From: Paenibacillaceae bacterium GAS479 | Lineage (GTDB): Bacteria > Bacillota > Bacilli > Paenibacillales > Paenibacillaceae | Assembly (NCBI GenBank): GCA_900105225.1 | Contig: LT629764.1 | Coordinates: forward strand, 4,174,501-4,238,500 | DNA: 64,000 bases | Reading direction: 5' to 3' | Shown: in pieces, positions 1-11,354 of the stretch | Layout of the letters: every line of letters begins with the position of its first letter | How positions within the stretch are numbered: the stretch's first letter is position 1 | Program-made: the position numbers and the translations under genes | Notes under the pieces: model-generated | What the model saw: the letters and a program-made list of their open reading frames with translations, nothing else | Databases searched by the model: none | What the model was told of the DNA's origin: nothing

Positions 1-2
1 TT

Positions 3-668
3 GGCGGGGCCGGTACATCGACCGAAAGCGGTATTCCCGACTTCCGTTCGGCAGGAGGGCTGTACGAGCAGCGAACAAGCAAAGTTTATGAGCCGGAGGA
101 AATATTGAGCCGAGACTTTTTTCATGCCCATCCTGCCGACTTTTATTCTTTTTATCGGACTCATATGGTCTATCCGCAAGCAAGGCCTAATCCCGCGCAT
201 CTCAAGCTCGCCGAACTGGAGCAGGAAGGCCGGCTTAAGGCGGTCATTACCCAAAATATCGATGGACTACATCAGCTAGCCGGCAGTGTCAATGTACTCG
301 AGCTGCATGGCTCGGTGCACCGCAACCGTTGTTTGGACTGCGGCATATCCCATCCTTTGTCGGCTGTTATAGGCGACTCTCGTCCAGTGCCGCTCTGCGG
401 CGAATGCGGCGGCATCATCAAGCCTGATGTAGTGCTGTATCAGGAGAATTTGGATTTTGACTTGTTGGAGCGGGCTGCGGTCCATATCCAGCAGGCAGAT
501 ACTTTGATCGTTGCGGGCACCTCGCTCACCGTGCAGCCTGCTGCCGGGCTGGTTGGTCTTTTTCGCGGGGACAACCTCGTGCTGATCAACCGGGACACGA
601 CGCCGATGGACGGGTATGCTACCTATCTGGTACGCGGCAGTATCGGAGAGGTTATGGCAGCTCTCTAG
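3..668 (+). CDS. Sir2-family NAD-dependent protein deacetylase, 5' truncated by window edge
   Basis: Sirtuin: removes acyl groups from lysines in cytosolic proteins using NAD+. The frame is open from base 3 and begins inside the NAD-binding motif GAGTSTESGIPDFRS. Further along are the QNIDGLH motif, the catalytic HGS histidine and a four-cysteine zinc site (CLDC then CGEC). Only the first few residues should be missing, since this motif lies near the N-terminus of bacterial sirtuins. The gene ends in TAG just before a strong terminator. Family assignment is firm; the substrate is unknown. Confidence 0.93.
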   Translation, partial: GGAGTSTESGIPDFRSAGGLYEQRTSKVYEPEEILSRDFFHAHPADFYSFYRTHMVYPQARPNPAHLKLAELEQEGRLKAVITQNIDGLHQLAGSVNVLELHGSVHRNRCLDCGISHPLSAVIGDSRPVPLCGECGGIIKPDVVLYQENLDFDLLERAAVHIQQADTLIVAGTSLTVQPAAGLVGLFRGDNLVLINRDTTPMDGYATYLVRGSIGEVMAAL

Positions 669-699
669 TTCAACAACTTATTCGATGGCTAAAGACGAA

Positions 700-733
700 A
701 TGCCCCGTCCGATTAATCGGACGGGGCATTTTT
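700..733 (+). terminator. Rho-independent terminator of the sirtuin gene
   Basis: The stem TGCCCCGTCCGAT / ATCGGACGGGGCA has a very short loop and is followed by a run of five T. It lies 32 bases after the sirtuin stop codon. Confidence 0.9.
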
Positions 734-752
734 GGTCATGCTGGAACAACTA

Positions 753-923
753 TTAGTCCATCAAAGCGATGGAAAATCCGGAGATCAGAGAAATTACAAA
801 CACACCGCCGAATAAGATCAGCAGAAGCAGCAAATAAGCACGGCTCAGATTGCGCTTTTTGACGTTGGTGCTCGTTCCGAAAGCCCATATAAGCAGCATA
901 ATCAGATTGGCAATTGGAACCAT
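753..923 (-). CDS. Small two-helix membrane protein, possibly a 5'-truncated remnant
   Basis: A 56-residue ORF starting MVPIANLIM with two hydrophobic segments separated by a short basic loop (NVKKRN), ending SIALMD. It ends about 20 bases from the terminator of the convergent sirtuin gene. No clear ribosome binding site precedes the ATG. The same frame stays open for about 13 codons upstream and reads like more of the same protein (NPAQGTLVIL) before an in-frame TAA, so the gene may have lost its beginning or use an unusual start. Family not recognised. Confidence 0.4.
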   Translation of the reverse strand: MVPIANLIMLLIWAFGTSTNVKKRNLSRAYLLLLLILFGGVFVISLISGFSIALMD

Positions 924-1237
924 CAAAATGACAAGCGTGCCTTGAGCCGGGTTACAAATACATTAGCGGTAGAGGAAGAGTCGGAAGACGAGTTGCGCGC
1001 ATCAATGGCTATTGAAGGAGGAAGCTTTTTAAGCGTCGTTTTTGCGCCAAGTACGATAATATCAAGGCTTTACTTACGCCTTAAAGTGTGTAAAGGGTAC
1101 GATAACAGCGAACGAGCAGAATTCGAACGAAATTGTTATGCTGCCGCAGGATGGGGAAATTGTGTTTGGCCTGATTAGGGCCGTTTAGAACCTAAATATA
1201 TCCGACAAATTTTGCGCTGCGATCCGCGGGTACAGGC
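924..1237. other. Intergenic stretch without a convincing gene
   Basis: A plus-strand frame at 942-1178 is open but has no ribosome binding site and no recognisable composition. A second frame (about 1060-1167) ends in a plausible sequence, MLPQDGEIVFGLIRAV, but has no upstream start codon before a stop. These may be decayed coding remnants. Nothing here is called as a gene. Confidence 0.4.
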
Positions 1238-1265
1238 ACTTCTAGGCGCGAGCCCACATAAACTA
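1238..1265 (+). promoter_or_regulatory. Candidate SigK-type promoter of sigK
   Basis: An AC at 1238-1239, a 17-base spacer and CATAAACTA at 1257-1265 match the published SigK consensus (AC, 16-17 bases, CATAnnnTA). SigK is known to activate its own gene in the mother cell, so the position 65 bases before the start codon makes sense. A small perfect hairpin, CCTGCC-CGT-GGCAGG (1283-1297), lies in the leader. A short consensus match can arise by chance. Confidence 0.5.
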
Positions 1266-1329
1266 ACCATACATTTGCACCGCCTGCCCGTGGCAGGGAC
1301 GGTAGTACTGCATGGGGGTGGCCTTCGTT

Positions 1330-2031
1330 ATGCCTGGACTTTTTACCGCAATCGCTCTGTTTATCAAGCAACTCAGTTTGCTTGTATCGTATGTCAAAAA
1401 TAACGCGTTTCCACAGCCGTTGCAGGAAGAAGAAGAACTTCGGCACCTGAAGCTTATGGCGCAGGGTGATCAGCATTCACGGAATTTGCTCATCGAGCAT
1501 AATTTGCGGCTTGTCGCGCATATTGTTAAAAAGTTCGACAATACAGGCGAAGACTCGGAGGATTTGATCTCCATCGGGACGATTGGACTCATCAAAGCGA
1601 TTGAAAGCTTTCAGACCGGAAAAGGCACAAAGTTGGCGACATTTGCAGCCCGTTGTATAGAGAACGAAATCCTTATGCATCTCAGATCGCTCAAGAAAAC
1701 GCGCAAAGATGTCTCTCTGCATGATCCGATCGGCACGGACAAAGAGGGTAATGAAATTACGCTGATAGATATCCTAGGCTCAGAGCATGACGATGTGGTC
1801 GAGAGGGTACAACTTAAGATTGAAAAGTCTAAAATATATAAAAACCTAGATATTTTAGACGAACGGGAACGTGAAGTGGTCATGGCTCGGTTTGGCCTAG
1901 AGCACGGGGGCGAGGAGCGGACGCAGCGGGAGATTGCTAAAGATCTCGGCATTAGTCGGAGCTATGTTTCGAGAATTGAGAAAAGAGCTTTGATGAAGCT
2001 TTATCATGAATTTTATAAAGCGAAGCGGTGA
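1330..2031 (+). CDS. sigK: RNA polymerase sporulation sigma factor SigK
   Basis: Late mother-cell sigma factor. Recognised by the near-identical core of the family: [38 protein letters not shown] and a C-terminal region 4 helix-turn-helix ([21 protein letters not shown]). The start is placed at ATG 1330 because GGGGGTGG lies just upstream and the protein then begins [11 protein letters not shown], aligning with the short hydrophobic pro-sequence of pro-SigK; an in-frame ATG at 1312 would add six residues. The pro-sequence is known to be removed by the SpoIVFB protease. The gene is intact, 233 residues, with no skin-type interruption. Confidence 0.96.
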   Translation: MPGLFTAIALFIKQLSLLVSYVKNNAFPQPLQEEEELRHLKLMAQGDQHSRNLLIEHNLRLVAHIVKKFDNTGEDSEDLISIGTIGLIKAIESFQTGKGTKLATFAARCIENEILMHLRSLKKTRKDVSLHDPIGTDKEGNEITLIDILGSEHDDVVERVQLKIEKSKIYKNLDILDEREREVVMARFGLEHGGEERTQREIAKDLGISRSYVSRIEKRALMKLYHEFYKAKR

Positions 2032-2039
2032 ATGTAGAG

Positions 2040-2073
2040 CAGACTGCCGGAGTTAAGGGCAGTCTGTTTTTTG
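2040..2073 (+). terminator. Terminator of sigK
   Basis: CAGACTGCC / GGCAGTCTG stem followed by TTTTTT, nine bases after the sigK stop codon. Confidence 0.88.
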
Positions 2074-2135
2074 GTTTGGTATACGGGAATTGACCAGCGA
2101 CTGCTGTTTGAATTTACGCAGAATAATCAACTCTT

Positions 2136-2399
2136 CTAGACGTTTCTCTTTGTGAAAAAGAACTTCCTAACATAAAGAGTATAAATTAATACGACTAGCG
2201 ACCATGCTAGATTCCCTGTAAATGGTTGTTGGTTATACGGAAATAATTGAATGTAGTTTAGTAAAGCAAAACCAAATGAGTATAAGAGCATCAACCAAAA
2301 TCCCCATTTTTTTAACGCATATAACCACATACCATAATAAGAGAAATAGTAGCTATAATAATCCTGAATAATTGTTCTGGGATGTTTGGTAAAAGACAC
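2136..2399 (-). CDS. Hypothetical small membrane protein
   Basis: 87 residues starting at GTG 2399, with AAAAGG nine bases upstream. The protein has a tyrosine-rich N-terminus (YYSYYFSYYGMW), two likely transmembrane helices (roughly residues 30-50 and 64-80) and a basic end, FFFTKRNV. The DNA is clearly more AT-rich than its neighbours, as is common for small accessory membrane genes. It converges on sigK. Family not recognised; the coding call rests on the start site and the membrane-protein composition. Confidence 0.55.
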   Translation of the reverse strand: MSFTKHPRTIIQDYYSYYFSYYGMWLYALKKWGFWLMLLYSFGFALLNYIQLFPYNQQPFTGNLAWSLVVLIYTLYVRKFFFTKRNV

Positions 2400-2559
2400 T
2401 CCAACTGGCCTTTTCAGTTCCTCACCTACTCGGGTGGGAACATGAAGTAGTTAAGGATGACCGTCAACTTTACATGGCTGATTGTACGTCTTAACAAAAA
2501 GGTAATAACTTTAGGTATTGCCAGCTTAAGCTCAAGGACGTATACTAAAAGCGAACTTA

Positions 2560-2573
2560 TGGAAACGATTCCA
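2560..2573. promoter_or_regulatory. LacI/CcpA-like operator 1 before the beta-galactosidase gene
   Basis: TGGAAACGATTCCA, a 14-bp palindrome with a central CG of the LacI-family type. It is the first of three related sites in the 340-bp leader of the galactosidase gene, 32 bp (about three helical turns) from the second. It also resembles a catabolite-responsive element. Confidence 0.6.
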
Positions 2574-2591
2574 AAACAATCTGTACCTGTA

Positions 2592-5771
<3,180 letters not shown>

Positions 5772-5792
5772 CAAAAACGGAGGGATGCCAAG

Positions 5793-6554
5793 ATGATTCG
5801 TGAGAAGCTGGCAGCACAACTGTACACCTTAAGAAATGAAGCCAAAAAGGACTTCCCCGCCGTTTTGAGAGAAGTGAAAAAAATGGGCTGGGCCGCCGTT
5901 CAGATTGATGGGCTGCATGGATACTCTGCCCAGGAAATTGCCGCGGAAGTCAAAGCGAACGGATTGAAAACGGCAGGTATGCATGTAGGCTTGCAGCGGC
6001 TTACCGAGGATCTGGACGCAGTGCTTGAAGAGGCCCGGTTATTTGAAACGAAAGATCTCATTTGCCATTCGCTCCCCGATGAGCTGATGCATACACAAGG
6101 TTATATCGACGTACGTGCTAGCTTGCTGGCTGCCGCGGAAAAAGTACGCGGTAGCGGCTGCAGAATCGGGTACCACAATCACGATTTTGAATTCCATACA
6201 GTTATTGATGGGAAGTTTGCGCTCCAATATATGCTGGAGAATCCAGATATTTATGCGGAAATCGATACGTACTGGGTGAAAAAGGCGGACCAGGACCCCC
6301 TAGCATTCATTAAGAATTACGCAGGCAGGATGCCGATCCTGCACTTGAAAGACATGACGGCAGACGAAAGGCGGACGTTTGCCGAGATCGGTACGGGCGT
6401 CATCGATTTTGTCCCGATTCTTAAGTGGGGGCTGGAAAACGGCGTTGAATGGTTCGCGGTGGAGCAGGATTACTGCCCGGGCAATCCGCTGGATAGTCTA
6501 GCCATCAGTTATGAAAATCTGGTAAAGCTGGAGCAGATGTTACAGGTATCTTGA
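5793..6554 (+). CDS. Sugar phosphate isomerase/epimerase (xylose isomerase-like TIM barrel)
   Basis: 253 residues of the AP-endonuclease-2-like TIM-barrel superfamily. Family signatures include HSLPDE, the YHNHDFEF strand, YAEIDTYWVKKA and LHLKDM, which supply the metal-binding His, Glu and Asp residues. Such enzymes isomerise or epimerise free or phosphorylated sugars, or act on keto-inositols. GGAGGG lies nine bases before the ATG. The gene follows the galactosidase at 21 bp and is surely cotranscribed. The exact substrate cannot be read from sequence; a role in processing the released sugar or polyol is inference. Confidence 0.85.
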   Translation: MIREKLAAQLYTLRNEAKKDFPAVLREVKKMGWAAVQIDGLHGYSAQEIAAEVKANGLKTAGMHVGLQRLTEDLDAVLEEARLFETKDLICHSLPDELMHTQGYIDVRASLLAAAEKVRGSGCRIGYHNHDFEFHTVIDGKFALQYMLENPDIYAEIDTYWVKKADQDPLAFIKNYAGRMPILHLKDMTADERRTFAEIGTGVIDFVPILKWGLENGVEWFAVEQDYCPGNPLDSLAISYENLVKLEQMLQVS

Positions 6555-6611
6555 TTTCGGGAAAGAAATTTACAACAAGCTAGATGAATTTCTAGGAGGG
6601 AGAATCATACG

Positions 6612-7325
6612 ATGAAAAGACCAAGGATTGCAGCCCATACGGGCTGCGGTAAAGCACCGGACAACACGATGGAATCATTTATGGAGGGTATTCATTCTGG
6701 TGCGGACATCGTGGAAGTGGATGTTCGGGCGACTAAGGATGGCGTAGCGGTTCTACTGCATGATGACTCACCGCTTCTTCATACACATACGTACTCGCAG
6801 CTCATTCAGCCCGAGATCATGACGCAATTGAATCCTGAGCAAAGCGAACATTCTATCGTCAGACTGGATGAGGTGCTTCGCGTCGCAAAATCGTATGAGA
6901 TCAAGCTCAATCTGGATATTAAAAGTCTCGATAGTATTGAGGCCACGATGCGTACTGTTCAGGAGATGGAATCTCAGAACCAGATTTATATAACAGGCAG
7001 CTCCAAAGGGATTCCGCAGCAGTACCCGGGCACCGAAGTGCTCATGAACACGCCTTATACATTGCCGTCCCAGTATGAGGAACATTATACCGAGTTTACC
7101 GAGGAGATCTGCCAAAGAGCTCTGCAAGCTGGTTATTTAGGATTAAACATGAATTTCAGGACATGCCGTAAGGAAGCAATTGATGCTGCCCATGCCAAAG
7201 GATTGATCGTCTGGGTTTATACGGTCAATGAGCCTGAGGACTTGAATACGTATATCGAATTAGGCGTGGATGCTATTACAACACGAAGGCCGGAGGCGTT
7301 AATACAATTATTAAGAGTGTGTTAA
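6612..7325 (+). CDS. Glycerophosphodiester phosphodiesterase-like protein
   Basis: 237-residue GDPD-type TIM barrel. Family enzymes split glycerophosphodiesters into an alcohol and glycerol-3-phosphate. The metal-site pattern is visible: H9, E35 and D37 in VEVDVR, TKDG, and H50 in LLHDD, followed by a late barrel strand with IVWVYTVNEPEDL. The usual HRG is HTG here (R to T at position 10) and the usual ENT is DNT, so the phosphate pocket may differ. No signal peptide. Preceded by GGAGGG and 57 bp after the isomerase, in the same operon. It could be a GDPD with a different phosphodiester substrate. Confidence 0.8.
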   Translation: MKRPRIAAHTGCGKAPDNTMESFMEGIHSGADIVEVDVRATKDGVAVLLHDDSPLLHTHTYSQLIQPEIMTQLNPEQSEHSIVRLDEVLRVAKSYEIKLNLDIKSLDSIEATMRTVQEMESQNQIYITGSSKGIPQQYPGTEVLMNTPYTLPSQYEEHYTEFTEEICQRALQAGYLGLNMNFRTCRKEAIDAAHAKGLIVWVYTVNEPEDLNTYIELGVDAITTRRPEALIQLLRVC

Positions 7326-7352
7326 TGTGTTCCGTTTTGGTTCGTGCTGTGC

Positions 7353-7382
7353 TATAATGTTTATATGGAGTAAGCGCTTTCA
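7353..7382 (+). promoter_or_regulatory. Candidate promoter -10 with overlapping downstream cre-like site
   Basis: TATAAT at 7353-7358 is followed 10 bases later by AGTAAGCGCTTTCA (7369-7382), one mismatch from the CcpA catabolite-responsive element consensus. The -35 is weak (TTCCGT region). A cre just downstream of -10 would block transcription of the transporter genes on preferred sugars. This marks a second transcription start inside the locus. Confidence 0.5.
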
Positions 7383-7424
7383 GATCCTTTGTTTATGTGA
7401 GAGCGCATGTTTTTTACTCCAATA

Positions 7425-7438
7425 TGGTATCGTTATCA
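7425..7438. promoter_or_regulatory. LacI-like operator 4 before the first permease
   Basis: TGGTATCGTTATCA, a degenerate copy of the TGGTATCGATACCA operator, 63 bp before the permease start and downstream of the candidate promoter. Confidence 0.5.
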
Positions 7439-7500
7439 GAAAATTCCTACAGCCTCTTCAAAAGCCGCAAAACTTACAAAGAAGAAGGTGATCCCGTACT

Positions 7501-8451
7501 ATGCAGCCAGTTACGCAGTCTGTATCCTCATCGGTTAAACCAAAAAGCAAGCTGTGGAAAAGCATTTCGACTCATCGATATTTGTACATGATGTTGTTGC
7601 CTTGTCTCATTTTCTTCGTTATCTTTTCCTACATTCCCCTAGGCGGATTGTTGATGGCGTTCAAGGATTACAAATTCAATGCGGGCATTCTGGGAAGTCC
7701 CTGGGTCGGCTTGAAGTATTTCGAAGCGTTTTTCAACTCGTACGAAGCCAAACAGCTCATTCGCAACACGCTCATCATTAGCAGCATCAAGCTCTTCCTT
7801 TACCTGCCATTCCCGATCATATTAGCGCTTATGTTCAATGAAATCCGTAGCAAATGGTTCAAAAATCTCTCTCAAAGCATTTTGTATTTGCCGCATTTCC
7901 TATCTTGGGTTGTTGTCATGGGCCTCACACAGCGTATTCTTGCTCCGGATACGGGATTGCTGAACGAGATGATCGCTAAGCTGGGCGGTGACGGCAGTAC
8001 ATTCTATATGATGGAAGCGAACTATTTTTATCAAGTTATGTTCAGTAGCTTTGTGTGGAAGTCAATCGGATGGGACTCCATCATATACATGGCGGCTATC
8101 GCCGGAGTAAGTCCCGATCTATATGAGGCGGCCAAAATCGACGGAGCTACCAAGCTTCGTGAAATATGGCATATTACGCTCCCGTCCATCGCCCCAACCG
8201 TAGTTATTCTGTTCATTTTATCGCTTGGCAGCGTCCTGTCCGCCGGTTTTGACCAGATTTACATGCTTCGGACGCCAGGAAATATGCATCTAGCCGATAT
8301 TTTGGATACTTATATTATTAAAGTCGGTTTACAGCAAGGTCAATACGGCTACGCAACAGCTGTTGGCATGATGCAAGGCATTATCGGATTCATTCTCGTT
8401 ATACTCGCTAACCGGATTTCACGTAAAGTATCTGACACTTCCTTGTGGTAA
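7501..8451 (+). CDS. Carbohydrate ABC transporter permease, LplB type
   Basis: 316-residue inner-membrane subunit of a CUT1-type importer. About six transmembrane helices; the EAA loop that contacts the ATPase reads EAAKIDGATKLREIWHITLP. AAGGTGAT lies nine bases before the ATG. It is followed by the lipoprotein and a second permease, an order typical of LplB/lipoprotein/YtcP systems for complex sugars. No ATP-binding subunit is present in the window, so it probably shares an MsmX-like ATPase encoded elsewhere, as is known for this group. Confidence 0.92.
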   Translation: MQPVTQSVSSSVKPKSKLWKSISTHRYLYMMLLPCLIFFVIFSYIPLGGLLMAFKDYKFNAGILGSPWVGLKYFEAFFNSYEAKQLIRNTLIISSIKLFLYLPFPIILALMFNEIRSKWFKNLSQSILYLPHFLSWVVVMGLTQRILAPDTGLLNEMIAKLGGDGSTFYMMEANYFYQVMFSSFVWKSIGWDSIIYMAAIAGVSPDLYEAAKIDGATKLREIWHITLPSIAPTVVILFILSLGSVLSAGFDQIYMLRTPGNMHLADILDTYIIKVGLQQGQYGYATAVGMMQGIIGFILVILANRISRKVSDTSLW

Positions 8452-8459
8452 CGATTCCA
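8446..8459. promoter_or_regulatory. LacI-like operator 5 overlapping the permease stop codon
   Basis: TGGTAACGATTCCA combines half-sites seen in operators 1 and 2. It overlaps the TAA stop of the permease and lies upstream of the binding-protein gene, suggesting that gene has its own regulated start. Confidence 0.55.
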
Positions 8460-8460
8460 T

Positions 8461-8493
8461 GCAGCTTACTTAGGTGTTCAGTCAGTAAGCTGC
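8461..8493. repeat. Perfect inverted repeat in the binding-protein leader
   Basis: GCAGCTTACT and AGTAAGCTGC form a 10-bp stem with a 13-base loop, directly after operator 5. There is no T-run, so it is not a standard terminator; it may stabilise the downstream transcript or be a processing site. Confidence 0.5.
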
Positions 8494-8504
8494 AGTCCTC
8501 GGTA

Positions 8505-8518
8505 TGAAAGCGATACCA
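8505..8518. promoter_or_regulatory. Operator 6 / cre-like site before the binding protein
   Basis: TGAAAGCGATACCA matches the CcpA cre consensus in its left half and the locus operator (CGATACCA) in its right half. It lies 82 bp before the lipoprotein start. Confidence 0.45.
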
Positions 8519-8599
8519 GAGTAGTTGCAAGATCTCAACCTTGGTGAAAACGCAGTACGCGTCTTTCATAGATCAATTTGGGGAAAAGGGGTTAAAAGC

Positions 8600-10318
8600 A
8601 TGAGGAAGAAGTGGGGAAAGCTAGTTGCAATACCATTAGTGGTGACCTCTCTGTTAGCTGGATGCTCCAATGCCGGCAACAATGAGCCTGCAGCAAACAA
8701 CGCGCCGTCATCGACGGTGGCTCCGGCAGACAAGCCGGCTACGTGGATCGCAGATCGTAAAATTAAAGGACTTATTTTTATGGGAACCGATGATCAAACC
8801 TCTGATATCAATCCTGAAATTTTGGCTGAAATTAAAAAGAGGACTGGTATCGAGTATGAAGTAGAAATTATGAAGGCAAACAAAGCCATCGAGGGATTGA
8901 CAGCCGGAATTGCATCGGGCGACCTGCCAGACTTCATTTCTTTCTACTTGAACAACAGTGGTCGTCAGGAGATGCCGGTTGTACTCAAGGCGGCTCGTGA
9001 AGGTATGTTCACCGACCTGACCCCGTTCCTTAAAGATACTAAAGTTTACAGTAAATACCTTCAGGAAGGCTATCTGCCTATCGATACAAACTACGGCGTT
9101 ATGTTCCGCCCGGAATTTAACGGTTCTACTTACTTTGTGCATATGAACATCAACCGTGAAGGCGGCAAGGCTGCCAAAATGGTAGGCGGTCCGTACATCC
9201 GCAAGGATATCGCGGAGGCTCTCAAAATCGATCCATCCTCAATTAAAACGCATGAGCAATTGTACGATTTGGCGAAAAAAATTCAGGCTGGCAACTTCAA
9301 GGATAACAACGGCAACCCGGTTATACCTATTGGGCCTGGTTACTGGGGCGGCAAAGAGCTCGGCCAGATCTTCAGCGATCTGCAATGGGGCGACACGGAT
9401 CAATGGATCTACCAAGGCAAAGACGGAAAAATCCAGCATGAAATTCAAACTCCTGTAGCGATGAAGAAAGTAGAGTTCATGCAAAAGCTGCTGAAAGAAA
9501 AGCTGATGCATCCGGAGTTTTTCACGGTCGACCAAAGCCGTGCGGAAGAAGGCGCCTTGAACGGTTCATGGGCAATCGTCGGGGATATGCACAGCTTCCT
9601 GCCGTTTAACCAGGATTTGCACTACCTGCCTCTCGGACCGTTTAACGATGTAGAAGGAAATCCTTATCAAATGCAAGTTAATTTCAAAGGCGCTGGTGGT
9701 GCATGGGCTATTCCAGCCACAACGAAAAAACCGGAAGAAATCGTTAAATTTGCCGACTTCATGGCAAGTCGTGAAGGCAAGCTGCTGTGGAGATACGGTC
9801 TGGAAGGCCGCGACTATACGCTTGACGACAAAGGCAATCCGGTTCCGAAGCAAGAAGTGCTTGATTTGAAAGAACAAAACGGTGCTGAAGCGAAAAAGCT
9901 TGGCTTTGCAGGAGCAGGAAATTACTGGGGCGAAATTTTTGGCCAAACCGATACCGACTATATGGCTGACTTTGGCGAGGAGTCGTACGGTGACAAGTTG
10001 AATAAATCATCTGAACTTGGCGCCAAAGCAGCAGAGCTCTGGAAATGGGAAGAAAAGAGAGCGAATGCAATCGTAGTTGATGGTTATACGCCAAAATCGT
10101 TCCTGGGCGAATTCCAAACAGGTACGGAGCTAACCGAGGCATTCACCAACTATAAAGACAGCCTCGTTAAAGCATACTACAGCGACAGTAAAGAGGAAGC
10201 TCAAAAAATCCTGGACGGCGCACTGAAGCAAATGCAGGCGGCCAACCTGGATGGTTACCTCAAGCTGCTTGAAGAAAAGAACAAAGATCCAAAAACAAAA
10301 ATTAAGTTTAAGGCATAA
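8600..10318 (+). CDS. Extracellular solute-binding lipoprotein of the sugar ABC transporter
   Basis: 572-residue family 1 (LplA-like) binding protein anchored on the outer face of the membrane. Start at ATG 8600 behind AAAAGGGG; an earlier in-frame start at 8525 lacks a site and would bury the signal peptide. The N-terminus has a basic KK end, a hydrophobic stretch and the lipobox LLAGC with the lipidated Cys at 22, followed by a flexible N/A/P-rich linker. Aromatic-rich segments are typical of carbohydrate binding. It should deliver the galactoside used by the locus; the exact ligand is unknown. Confidence 0.93.
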   Translation: MRKKWGKLVAIPLVVTSLLAGCSNAGNNEPAANNAPSSTVAPADKPATWIADRKIKGLIFMGTDDQTSDINPEILAEIKKRTGIEYEVEIMKANKAIEGLTAGIASGDLPDFISFYLNNSGRQEMPVVLKAAREGMFTDLTPFLKDTKVYSKYLQEGYLPIDTNYGVMFRPEFNGSTYFVHMNINREGGKAAKMVGGPYIRKDIAEALKIDPSSIKTHEQLYDLAKKIQAGNFKDNNGNPVIPIGPGYWGGKELGQIFSDLQWGDTDQWIYQGKDGKIQHEIQTPVAMKKVEFMQKLLKEKLMHPEFFTVDQSRAEEGALNGSWAIVGDMHSFLPFNQDLHYLPLGPFNDVEGNPYQMQVNFKGAGGAWAIPATTKKPEEIVKFADFMASREGKLLWRYGLEGRDYTLDDKGNPVPKQEVLDLKEQNGAEAKKLGFAGAGNYWGEIFGQTDTDYMADFGEESYGDKLNKSSELGAKAAELWKWEEKRANAIVVDGYTPKSFLGEFQTGTELTEAFTNYKDSLVKAYYSDSKEEAQKILDGALKQMQAANLDGYLKLLEEKNKDPKTKIKFKA

Positions 10319-10350
10319 GTCATCTTCGGCAATAGAGCCTGTTTAAGGCT

Positions 10351-10389
10351 AGCAGGCGGCGGCAACCGTTCAGCCGCCTGCTTTTTTTA
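10351..10389 (+). terminator. Intra-operon terminator between binding protein and second permease
   Basis: AGCAGGCGGC / GCCGCCTGCT stem and a run of seven T, followed only 8 bases later by the ribosome binding site of the next permease. It likely lets only part of the transcripts continue, giving more binding protein than permease. Confidence 0.8.
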
Positions 10390-10406
10390 ATAAGGAGGAG
10401 CAAGAT

Positions 10407-11318
10407 ATGGGGAATGAATTTTATAAGCTAAGCGTCGGGGAAAAGGCACTAAAATTCATCAATTATTTGCTCATCATTGCGCTGTGTTTATCGATTGTTC
10501 TACCTTTCTTGAACATCCTGGCACTGGCGTTTAACGCAGGTAAAGATGCGGAGAGCGGCGGCATTTATTTCTGGCCGAGGGTTTGGTCCCTCGAGAATTT
10601 TGAAAAGGTATTTGACTCGACTAATATCGTTTCCGCATTCGGAGTATCGGTTTTCCGCACGGTGGTAGGCACGTTTGCAGGGGTAGTTTTGACGGCAATG
10701 GCTGCCTATGCCTTGAAAAGCAAAACGCTTCCTGGCGGCAAGTATTTTATGCTGTTTATCTTTTTTACGATGCTGTTTAGCGGCGGAATTATTCCGACCT
10801 ACATGTTGTATAAATCGCTTCATCTACTGGACAATATCTGGATCTACGTCCTGCCCGGGTTGTACAGCGCCTGGAACCTGATTATATTCCGGACCTTTTT
10901 CCAGCAAATTCATGTGAGTCTGGAGGAATCGGCTCGCATTGACGGATACAATGATATTTCTATATTTTGGAAAATAATTCTGCCTTTGAGTCGTCCCGTA
11001 ATTGCTGTTATCGCTTTGTTTACCGCTGTTGGACATTGGAACGATTGGTTCACGGGAGCTTTTTACATCCGTACGGAGGAGCTTCGTCCGTTGTCAACGC
11101 TTCTGCAGGAAATGCTGCTGAGCGCTGAAGCCTTGCGGGATACACTGACAGAAGCAGCAGGCGTTGCCAACTACGAAAGGCTGGCAAAAATCCAGGTTAC
11201 AGCCAACTCCTTGAAAATGGCGACGATCGTCGTCGTTGTAACGCCAATTATTTTGGTTTATCCGTTTGTTCAGCGTCATTTTGCCAAAGGTGCAATGATC
11301 GGATCTATTAAGGAGTAG
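10407..11318 (+). CDS. Carbohydrate ABC transporter permease, YtcP/LplC type
   Basis: 303-residue partner permease with about six transmembrane helices and the EAA loop ESARIDGYNDISIFWKIILP. AAGGAGGAG lies eight bases before the ATG. Pairs with the permease at 7501 and the lipoprotein at 8600. The C-terminal PFVQRHFAKGAMIGSIKE is the usual ending of this permease family. Confidence 0.92.
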   Translation: MGNEFYKLSVGEKALKFINYLLIIALCLSIVLPFLNILALAFNAGKDAESGGIYFWPRVWSLENFEKVFDSTNIVSAFGVSVFRTVVGTFAGVVLTAMAAYALKSKTLPGGKYFMLFIFFTMLFSGGIIPTYMLYKSLHLLDNIWIYVLPGLYSAWNLIIFRTFFQQIHVSLEESARIDGYNDISIFWKIILPLSRPVIAVIALFTAVGHWNDWFTGAFYIRTEELRPLSTLLQEMLLSAEALRDTLTEAAGVANYERLAKIQVTANSLKMATIVVVVTPIILVYPFVQRHFAKGAMIGSIKE

Positions 11319-11354
11319 TCCCTCGATAATAGAAAGGAAAAGGGTGGTTTTACG

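Noticed and set aside
942-1178. 78-residue ORF between the sirtuin and sigK regions
   Set aside because: No ribosome binding site, start inside an opposing small ORF, and no recognisable composition.
1177-1300. SigE promoter using CATACATT at 1268 for sigK
   Set aside because: No SigE -35 at the expected distance; the adjacent SigK-type match is better.
7397-7591. 64-residue ORF covering the leader of the first permease
   Set aside because: It runs over the operator and the real permease start in another frame and has no ribosome binding site.
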